This document shows positions 56,171 to 64,000 of a DNA stretch of 64,000 nucleotides, piece by piece. The stretch is from Phoronis australis (lineage: Eukaryota; Phoronida; Phoronidae). Each line of letters opens with the position of its first letter. Positions within the stretch are counted from its first letter, which is position 1. The position numbers were made by a program, and so were the translations under genes. The notes below the pieces were generated by a model that was not told the DNA's origin, searched no databases, and saw only the letters and a program-made list of their open reading frames with translations. The DNA is taken from positions 288,070-352,069 of the forward strand of contig NMRA01000420.1 of assembly GCA_002633005.1 (NCBI GenBank). Reading direction: 5' to 3'.

Positions 56171-56635
56171 GTGTGTGATAACGTCTAGCTTCTTTGTTAA
56201 CTGCCAAGCACAGTCTTTAGTCTGGTATGACAACGGGCAGGCCAATTGTCTACCAGACTTAGACTAGGTATGAACACAGTCAAACCCAGAGCGAATTGTT
56301 ACATTCGGAAAGAATAGCTTGTCGTAACTTCATTTGAAGTTGGGCGATTTTGGCAATTCAAAAACTAAACATGATCATCATTTGACGAGGATTTCAGAAA
56401 TGCTATTTGGTTTATGTTCAAATATGTTATAACTTAACTTTTATTTTTAGCAGCACAGCCCAGTCATGCTAGATAGGATTTTACAGGAGATTAGAGCAAT
56501 TATCAAACAAATGAGAGCTGGCCCTCCAACCATAAATGCCAGAATGGAATTAATCAGTCGTGCATAATATTGGCTACAGGGGTGTTCTTCCCAACTTGTT
56601 GTTGGGCTATAGAATCGAACAACTTGGTATCCACT
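56155..56635 (+). repeat. Dispersed repeat, copy 2
   Basis: Same order of blocks as 38728-39195. Its left boundary coincides with the stop codon of the candidate peptide exon at 55992-56170, so the repeat may supply that exon's end. Confidence 0.8.
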
Positions 56636-56799
56636 GAGAAAACGCCGTAATGAGATCTTTGCGAAACTGTTTTCGAGTGGGCTTTTCTTCGATACGAAGA
56701 ACGAGCTCCATGTTATCGTCAGAGTTTCAACTATTTAGCCTATCAGTGAACTTGTGAAGATACCACTGGATCTATTTTAGAAAAGTTGATTGTCTGGTC

Positions 56800-56965
56800 T
56801 ACTCCTCATGGTGAAGCTCCACGCTTGTGAACAGAGAGGATAGGTTATCACATATTGTTCACTAGTGCGTCAGGGCCTACTCCTTATGGTTGGGCTCGAC
56901 TCTTGTGAACAGAGATGATGTGTTAACATCTTGTTCAATACAGTAATAATTTGGTAGGGCCTACT
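56800..56965 (+). repeat. Imperfect 88-bp tandem repeat, about two copies
   Basis: GGTCTACTCCTCATGGT...CTTGTGAACAGAGA and GGCCTACTCCTTATGGT...CTTGTGAACAGAGA, with a third start at 56947. Confidence 0.7.
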
Positions 56966-57115
56966 CTTCAATCAAGCTCTAGCTGCAACGTTTCGGGAAA
57001 CTGAACGAAGAGATTAAAGATGCTGTTTTCATGTCATAAGTTTGTAAACGTGTAAGCTACCCGCTGACACAGCGCCGCCTATATCGAAAAGTTGCCCTGT
57101 GGAAACATCGTGGAC

Positions 57116-57285
57116 GACACACGGAGTTCCGTGTATGGGCATCAATGCGCATGCTTGGTCAGAAGTTTATCGATCACATCGCCACCACTTGCACACGCCT
57201 TCAATGCATTGTACTTGTTTGGGCTTAGCCACGGGATTGGGCTTCCCTTGATATTATTTACTTCGATCACTGCCCGTTTTCATGA
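57116..57285 (+). repeat. Inverted duplication, right arm part 1
   Basis: Matches the reverse complement of 45130-45276, with extra insertions of about 21 and 11 bases. Shared blocks include GGCATCAATGCGC, ACTTGCACACGCC and TTTACTTCGATC. The match stops where the transposon-like element begins. Confidence 0.7.
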
Positions 57286-57345
57286 ATGGGGCTATTCGGA
57301 GAATTCTCCTCGCGGTGTCGCTGCTGTACTAGTGGTGATTGAATT

Positions 57346-57579
57346 GTGCATGCGTCAGTGTCTGCATGTAAACAGCTGGTAAAAAGACCGATTGTTATCA
57401 AAATACGTCGTCGCGCTAAGCCTTATCATTGCTACTTTCCCTGGTGCAAGTCTTCGACAGGTGGTCACAAATTCCCAAAAGACCTAAGGTTACTACATTC
57501 GTGGAAAATTACGATCAAAAGGGTCAACCAACTGACAAAAAGTGTGTGGATGCCGAAGCCCCATTGGGAGACTACATAA
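57346..57579 (+). pseudogene. THAP-like zinc-finger fragment
   Basis: The frame reads KPYHCYFPWCKSSTGGHKFP followed by KDLRLLHSWKITIKR. This matches the N-terminal half of a THAP domain: C-x(3)-C, a basic/Ser turn, the H-x-FPKD motif, and the invariant Trp followed by a basic helix. The second metal pair (C-x2-H with HF) is not found in frame; the frame ends at 57579, and a good donor (GTAAGT at 57592) lies in another frame. So it is either truncated, frameshifted or spliced in a way I cannot see. A frame shifted by one (57420-57591) joins in phase to an acceptor at about 58229 and stops nine codons later, which could be chance. Confidence 0.45.
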
Positions 57580-58259
57580 CGTTACTTGGTAAGTTTTTAG
57601 CAATCAAGTTTCTATCGACATCGTTCGGCGATGTTATCCCCACCAGTTACCTCACTGAATAACGGGTTTATTGAATGGAACTAAGAGTTTCTTTTCGGAA
57701 ACTCACCCGGGACTCGGATGCCAGGTAGGCTAGCAGCACATATTCACATATTGTCCTTGGTGGGAGTGCGCGTAATATAAGAGGTGTATGGTACGTGACG
57801 CTCAGAAGTCAAGGGTGACTTTTTGACAGCAGTTTCTCTTCAAAGCTATGCTATGTCCAATAAATTTCTCTAGAAGAGTGAGTTTCCTTATTTTATAGCG
57901 GACCCCACCCCCTGGACTACCAGATTAGTATTCAGTAAACGTCGGAACAGTGCATTGGAATAAAAATTGACACCTTGAATGAATTTTACTTGTTGAGGTC
58001 AAAAGTACATTTTAGGTGTCGTGAAAAATACACATTGTTAAATCACTTTTAGCTTTTTTTCACGTATTTTAATTCAGATCTTAAATAAAACTTGGGTACA
58101 AAGATTATTAGTTTCTGCATATAAATATGAAGATGAAACGTCAAGACTATGTTGTGCCTTACAAAAGTAGTTTTGTCTTGTGTTTTCTTTTATAATTTGC
58201 TGATATTTCTCTGACTATTCTGTTACAGGTGAAAGAAAACGACTGAAACCAGCCACCTG

Positions 58260-61060
58260 ACCGTCTATTTTACCTTTGGACAAAGTGAAAAGCAATCCTT
58301 CGCAATAACCTGAGGGAATTGAACCTAATTCAGAAATTCAGCCATTGATATGCCTGATGATGGACTCCGTTGCATGGGAAAATTACAATTGTTTTTAACA
58401 ATGTTGTTTCTTTGTGTGTATGTGGTTGTTCAGTTTGCTATTTTGTTTTCTAAAAAACACTGATAATTATTCATTCTCGAATCTTGTGTAGATGATTCTT
58501 ATTCAGTTAGATACAATTGAAAACATACTTTTCTTGCATGTGGAACTTTTGTTGTTAACACAAAGCTTGAAATTGTTCAAAGCCTTCTTAATTAAGAAAG
58601 CTCTAAAATAATTACACACACAATCAAATCAAATGCAAACAAAGGGAATACTTCATTTTGATCGCTGCACATTTCTAGAGGTCAACAGGAAAATGACAAT
58701 TGGCAAGCGTAATCGGTAATCTTTCCAGCTTTATAAAGAATAAGCACAACTGCACTGTATGGGGCTTTAAAACTGAGGAAATATTGTGGTTTCAATAATT
58801 AGTGACAAACTTTCCTGTTGATGAAAAATTTATTCGATCATCAAAGTGTACCATTAACGGATTTTCTACTGACAATAAGGCAATCGATGCAGTCAATGTA
58901 TGTCATTTCCCCATGTGTACCAAATTGAAAAGTTTTTACCATTAGTATAAAGCCTTTCTTCTGAAAGGAAAAGTTAATGTCACTCAGTGAGAAAGGACAG
59001 GTATTTATACCAGATGCTTTTGGTTTTCATTACACAGGTATCTAGTTTCAGTGGCCTAAAGAAGCGCTTGTAAAAAAGGTCCAGTTTCGGCACGTGACTT
59101 TCCTTCATGCAACCTCATTCAGCCCCAATAACACCTACAATTAGATCCTTGAAAGTAAACACATCAGCATACCACTTGACTCGTTTTGTGCCCAAAATCT
59201 GACCCTGAACTTGAGCAGAGTGTCACTAGGCCTTCTTTAGCTTCAATCCCTCATGTTTCTTCCAGGAAAGGAAATAAGCTATTGTCCACACATGAAAAGG
59301 CATCCTCACCAACGAGACTGACTTGTGTAGCAGTCAAATATAGTTCCTCTTCATACACAAACAACCCACTGGCACGTTATCTTATGGTATCTTCGTACGG
59401 CGATTTACATTTCTCCAGGGCCACTGACTAGAACATTGTGCCATGCAGCACTGCTGGTGTGTGGAAATGCTGTGGGAAGAGAAAGGAGAAACTAAGCTTG
59501 TCTATGTTGCGGCTTGAAGTGGCCTTAAAACGTCACTGAACCTGGAACACATATTGAAATATGAATAAATAAGTACTTCAGGTTGGGTCAAAAATACTAC
59601 CCCTGTTTTTCAAAAAATATTATATGGCGACTGCTTTACAATTTCACACAAAATTAAATAATTACTATTTTTAGAAAGCAAGGGTGTATATAATAAGTAC
59701 TCAGTATAAAACTGCGTCATTATTTTTCATTTGTAGCCATAACAGTTATTTACACGCATCACTTGTCTGCAAAATATGCATGTCATTTGAGACAACTTCA
59801 AACCTTTGTTACCCAGTTTCAAGCCCTTTATTTTTGATACTTTCAGCAATTTTAAACTCCGATTACAGATTCATGGGTCAGTCAAGCATACTTCTAGTCT
59901 AAGGCTTTTTATTTTTCTTCTAATAGAAGATATGAAAACTTGGGTCATTTAAAAAATGATGGATAATCTTTCTGTTGTTTAAGAGTAATTACAAATCGTA
60001 AGACACCATCAAAAATGCAATTTTCACAAAAATGGCAGTCTTTTGAATTGATAAACGACTTGCAACATTTTAAGGCATGAGTTAAGACTATTCAGTCACT
60101 CAGAATTCAGAAAATGTAATATATTTTTATGGGTTTACAATTGATAGCAAAACAGTTTCATGAACATAATTTGAAGGAACTTCATGAAAGTTAAGAATTA
60201 CCTCACCATGCTATTTCCCCTAGAAATTATTACATGTTATTTCCACCCATTCAGTTGCACCAAATTTTACAACTCCAAGCCCCTATGCTAATCCCCCGCT
60301 AAGGACCTGAATAAGTAAATTAACAAAACGACTTACTTACCTTTATTTAAAAATAGCTGTTCCTTTTCAAAGGCTTTGTTCGTTGTATCCTATACAGAAA
60401 GCAGGCTTTGACAACAGATCTGCACTGGATGGGAAGATCTTGCTGGTTAGCAGCAGTCATCTGCTAAAAACCAATGTTTGTCCATTCAGGGACGGTGCAG
60501 AAGCTATGCATATCTCCTCTGCACGGTACAAGCCCTCAAACCTGTAAACCAAAGGTCACGTGAAAACAGACATGAAAGATTTCCTGTTCAACGTGTAATA
60601 GATTTCCGGATGATATAGGATAGGGAGTAAACAAATAGTGTCATGCACCTTTGGCTTGGATTGTAATCTTAACTCATCAACCAATATCGAATTAATAGCA
60701 TAAACATTCAGCATTCATTGATGTAACTGTCACTGATAAACCTGTTAGAAATCATTCCAATCAATAATACTGCTTTGATGTACGAAACGATTCCCAGTGC
60801 TACGTCAAGTATCGTAACACATATCACAACAAACAAAGATTAACCCGACTGGCGACTGCCGCGAAGTCGACATCGGCGAGTACCTCAGTTAACAGGCAAC
60901 AGTAGAATAAACATGGAATAATCGTTAAAATAATCACAAACCTTACTTTTGTATCAAGTCGTGCTTACTTCCTCTCATAGAAGCACCCTTTTCACGCAAC
61001 TTCAGATTCAGCTGGCACGGCTACAAGCCATTTCACCATGTATTTAAAGGGATCGCGAAA
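58260..61060. other. Interior of the THAP-bearing element
   Basis: AT-rich, with only short open frames. One exon-like minus segment (60389-60341, GATACAACGAAC... to AAAG before GTAAGTAAGT) has good splice signals but no partner exon that I can identify. Confidence 0.3.
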
Positions 61061-61128
61061 TCGAGGCTGTTAATCTACCACCAGTAGTACACGCGCGTCC
61101 TCTAGTTAATGTAAATTTTCCGAATAGC

Positions 61129-61320
61129 TTCATTGCACTCAAGTCGAAGGTGGTTGCATTGACTACGAAACAGTAAACTGAAAGGGGTTTCCTAGATTTC
61201 AACCAATGGGAATGCCTGAATCTTATGACGTGAGTTTCATTACTTTAACCAATGAGAAGCCATGATAAACAACATTCCACAGTGCTACCTTTCGTAGCAC
61301 TGTAAAAGAGTGCAACGTGT
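61129..61320 (+). repeat. Inverted duplication, right arm part 2
   Basis: Matches the reverse complement of 44950-45125: shared AGGGGTTTCC, TTTCAACCAATGGGAATG, AACATTCCACAGTGCTACCT. Both copies keep the paired CCAAT boxes and GTAGCACTGTGGAATGTTGT block, which suggests a once-functional promoter. Confidence 0.7.
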
Positions 61321-61910
61321 AAGCAGTAGGCATGCGTAGGACATTTAAAGCATTTTGGAACGCCACCTAGTAGGAACTTTCCCCGAGATCACCAATGTAC
61401 CTTGGTATTCTGCTAATGCTACTGCTAGCTTAGAAGACGGACAAGGGGGTGCTGGGCTGTGTGTGAACGGTCAGATATGATAGAGGGCGAAAGCGGTACC
61501 AAAAATTAACAGGGGTCATTTGAATGACAAGATATGTCATAAGTATTCAAGAGAGTATGGAGAAGTTGTTCAACAGGTGATTTTTTGCTGTGATCAGAGG
61601 GACATAACCTCCATGACGGCGTTTTCCCGTATGTTCTTATGAAATAGGGCGGTGTGAAGTTTTCTGTAATCAATGAAGCAACTCAAATTAAAGTGACCAA
61701 CCATTCATTATGAAACACGTACGCATTCTGATACGACGTTGATGGTTAATTTACATGACAATCATAGTTAACTGAAATTTCTGTTGAGAATGTGGTTGCA
61801 ATAAGTTTGCTTTTACTAACAAAACGATACTAGTTTGACTGCTATGGAAATTGACAACAGTCGAACTACTGTACATTTACAGACTAGACGGACACTTCAT
61901 TTTGTTGCAG

Positions 61911-63084
61911 TGCCTAACCCTCATTCGAAACCACGCCAAGACCGTGCTGCGTTGGAGCTGCGGTCGTATCACCATGACCCTCACCTGGTCAAACGCGCCG
62001 ACTCAGGTAAGTCTGTGTTTGTAGCTCCGCGGCACATCATTCATAATGCTACAAGGGAGGTTATTCAACATAGTCAAACAAAGGCCCCCCGCGAAAAAAG
62101 CATAAACCTGTGATCTCTCCAGCAACTACGATGAAAAGGGATGATTCAGGAGTCCACCTGTTGGTTCAAAAACGAAATCGCAGCAACAGCTCCGGTGACT
62201 ATTCAAAAAACACTTCAAAGTTCTTACAGCCCCACAAAGTGTTGGTAGTAAAACTAATTTAAAACGCAGTGTACTAGGCGCTTCTAGGCAATGCCTATCT
62301 AGGAAAGTCGTGAGGAGGTAGGTCTACGCTTCTTAGTGTATAGAAATCTATGTTCAATTTTAAAATTATGACATTTACCCAATAGCCCTAAAACTATTTC
62401 TTGACAATCAGTCAGGAGATACGTGTTCTGTAAATCGTGAGTTTGGGTCGTAATCTTCACTCATGAACACAAATTGTCGTTGTAACGGCAAGTGGGTGGA
62501 CGTCAACTCTATGTCTTATAGCGCAATTGTTCTTGTAACTTCAAGTGTGTGGACGTCGACTTGGTGTCCTATAGCACCAATTGTTATTGTAACGGCAAAT
62601 GAGTGCTCGTCAACTCGATGTCTTAACGTAATTGTAAACCTCAAAACAAAATCAATCACACTTTTGATGTCTTAACATTGATTTAGCCTTTTACAGGAAT
62701 CAAAATAAATTTAAACACAAGCTTTTTTAGAGATTTTTCCCCAACCACTTTCCTCCGTCTATCTCTTCTATTTCTGTCGATGATTTAGCTCCGCCCAGTG
62801 ACCAAATTACACTTTCGGTAATTTCCGCGATCGGCCGAGTACTACCGAACGTTTTAAATTTACCGAGTCAATATTCATTCATACATGTACACAGAATTTA
62901 TGTTTCGTAATATTTTCAAAGTAATGTATTCATAATGCCTGAAAGATGCCTTTGACCCGAATATGGATGTATTTTAACAGGACAATCACGGAGCAGCAGA
63001 AAAAATGTTGGGATATATTCAGCAAAACCAGCGCTTCTGACAAACTTACGAAACGGCAGGAACGATGTACCGTATCAGATTTGA
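61911..63084 (+). CDS. Paralogous propeptide exon (61911-62006) and possible terminal exon (62981-63084)
   Basis: The exon at 61911-62006 has the same phase 1/1 structure as the one at 53484-53582, nearly the same length (96 versus 99 nt), and the same ending: HDPHLVKRADS before a phase-1 Gly and GTAAGT, versus RRVKRAES. The next compatible acceptor giving an open frame is ATTTTAACAG at 62971-62980; the frame then encodes a basic tail (QSRSSRKNVGIYSAKP and on, 33 residues) to a TGA at 63082. No signal-peptide exon was found between 56.2 and 61.9 kb. Either it is an alternative 3' part of the gene starting at 43227 or a second gene with an unseen first exon. The exon pair similarity is visible; the joins are inferred. 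Confidence 0.33.
62465..62640 (+). repeat. Imperfect 61-bp tandem repeat, three copies
   Basis: AATTGTCGTTGTAACGGCAA.GGGTGGACGTCAACTC.ATGTCTTATAG recurs at about 62470, 62526 and 62580, with changes. Lies in the putative intron between the 61911 and 62981 exons. Confidence 0.75.
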
Positions 63085-63754
63085 GTGCCATTTTCGGTCA
63101 AAACTATCCTCTCTGAGAAATACTATCGTTTCAAATGATATCCCGATATCCCGATAGAATGTCATTAGTTCACCGTGCTTCTGCCTACAAAATTTTCATT
63201 TTGTAAGAAAACTGGTGAAAGCTCCGTGTGGATCGCAATTGATGTCGTCAAAAAGCCAACTTCACGTAAGACATACCGAGATGGTTTTCACTGCCATTCT
63301 TGAAGCCGATGTAGTATCTCTTGTACAGTAATTTTGACTGAAACATGTCAACAGCTGGCACACGCATTGGTAATTGTTACACATTCTGTCTTCTCAATGT
63401 GTCTTATCTATAGTATAAATTGCTCCCTCCAAATTGTCCACGATTTTAATCAAATGCTTAGTATTCTGTCCAAATTGATCTACATGTATGTTGAAGTCAA
63501 TAATATCAGTCAGGCCTGACGTTGAAAATGTGAAACGATGTTGTAGAATTCATATATGCATTGGACTTCAAAATATGGCTTACCGTGTATATAAGCAGAT
63601 GACCTAGAAAGCTACGGAAATTTAATTTTGATCGCACAACCATGACGCGGCGACCTACCACTCATTTTCAAATAAGATTCTTTGGTAATTTTGTCACTAA
63701 TTGATCGCTTAATTTTTGGCTATGGAACTTTAAAATGCGCAGAGTCCTTCTATA

Positions 63755-64000
63755 ATTGGTATGGGTGGATTCAGGATTTTGAGTTGGGGAGTGCACGGTA
63801 GAGTATTAGCCAGAATTTTTCCCGTCAGACCAGTCGCACCCTCAAAATGCCAAATGGAGTATGGAAGAATTTTAGGGGGTGGGGTGTGGCCCCCTTAACC
63901 CAGTGGCGGATCTAGGATATCACAAGGGGGGGCCCAACATTTTGTCCGGCTGTAAGCATTTGCGCAAACTGAACCACGATTGTAGATGCGCATAGCACCG
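63755..64000 (+). mobile_element. Related MITE copy followed by a second GGCGGATCTAG element running off the window
   Basis: 63755-63900 resembles the MITE at 45519-45826. At 63902 a new element starts with CAGTGGCGGATCTAGGATAT and continues to the window end; its inverted copy is at about 48480-48575 (GATATCCTAGATC, ACAAAATGTTGGGC). Confidence 0.55.

Larger units (their letters stand above)
57291..61128 (+). mobile_element. DNA transposon-like element with imperfect terminal inverted repeats and a THAP-like frame
   Basis: The left end begins GCTATTCGGAGAATT and the right end, read on the minus strand, GCTATTCGGAAAATT; similarity continues inward for about 60 bp, including GTACTAGTGGTG versus GTACTACTGGTG. 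The element interrupts one arm of an inverted duplication; the other arm (44950-45276) is uninterrupted and acts as the empty site. Near the left end a THAP-like zinc-finger frame is present. THAP domains are found in P-element-type transposases, so that superfamily is the best guess. No intact transposase core could be read in the remaining 3.5 kb. The exact end and target-site duplication are not resolved. Confidence 0.55.

Noticed and set aside
58371-58461. Short frame MGKLQLFLTMLFLCVYVVVQ as a signal peptide for the second peptide gene
   Set aside because: It stops after 29 codons with no donor site and lies inside the transposon-like element.
62697-62800. Alternative terminal exon after 62006
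   Set aside because: The acceptor TTTTACAG is good, but the encoded tail is Phe/Leu/Ser-rich, unlike the basic tail from 62981. Kept only as an alternative.

Overview
The window is eukaryotic nuclear DNA, most likely from a marine invertebrate animal (an invertebrate deuterostome or a lophotrochozoan; I cannot decide which). The evidence is two conserved animal genes split into many small exons with GT-AG introns, AT-rich introns full of minisatellites, and many short transposon copies. Most open frames in the window are chance frames or lie inside tandem repeats. Five isolated N bases (36675, 42034, 47838, 55569, plus homopolymer-rich surroundings) show it is an assembly with local uncertainty.

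Layout. (1) 1572-12225, minus strand: UBXN4 (erasin/UBXD2), ten coding exons recovered with consistent phases, encoding the first 449 residues; the short C-terminal exon was not found. (2) 12.2-20.9 kb: region between two head-to-head genes, with the UBXN4 5' flank, a set of diverged direct repeats (12.6-15.2 kb) and a 196-bp tandem duplication containing half of a tRNA-like SINE head. (3) 20943-39642, plus strand: STARD3 (MLN64), complete, 12 coding exons, 496 residues when one copy of a duplicated START-domain exon is used; poly(A) signal at 39867. (4) 40-64 kb: gene-poor, repeat-rich. It holds a candidate secreted cationic peptide gene (exons 43227-43281, 53484-53582, 55992-56170), a paralogous pair of exons (61911-62006, 62981-63084), and a large inverted duplication (44950-45276 versus 57116-61320). 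The right arm is split by a roughly 3.8-kb element with terminal inverted repeats and a THAP-like zinc-finger frame.

The two conserved genes both act at the endoplasmic reticulum. UBXN4 recruits p97/VCP to the ER membrane for ER-associated degradation. STARD3 sits in late endosomes and tethers them to the ER through a phospho-FFAT motif that binds VAP proteins, moving sterol between the two membranes. Nothing in the sequence shows that their adjacency is functional.

The most interesting items are the near-identical duplicated START exon (mutually exclusive exons or a collapsed haplotype), the THAP-bearing transposon with its empty site preserved in the other arm, and the signal-peptide/furin-site precursor with a Trp/Arg/Lys-rich cysteine-free mature region. 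All three need transcript or homology data to be settled.
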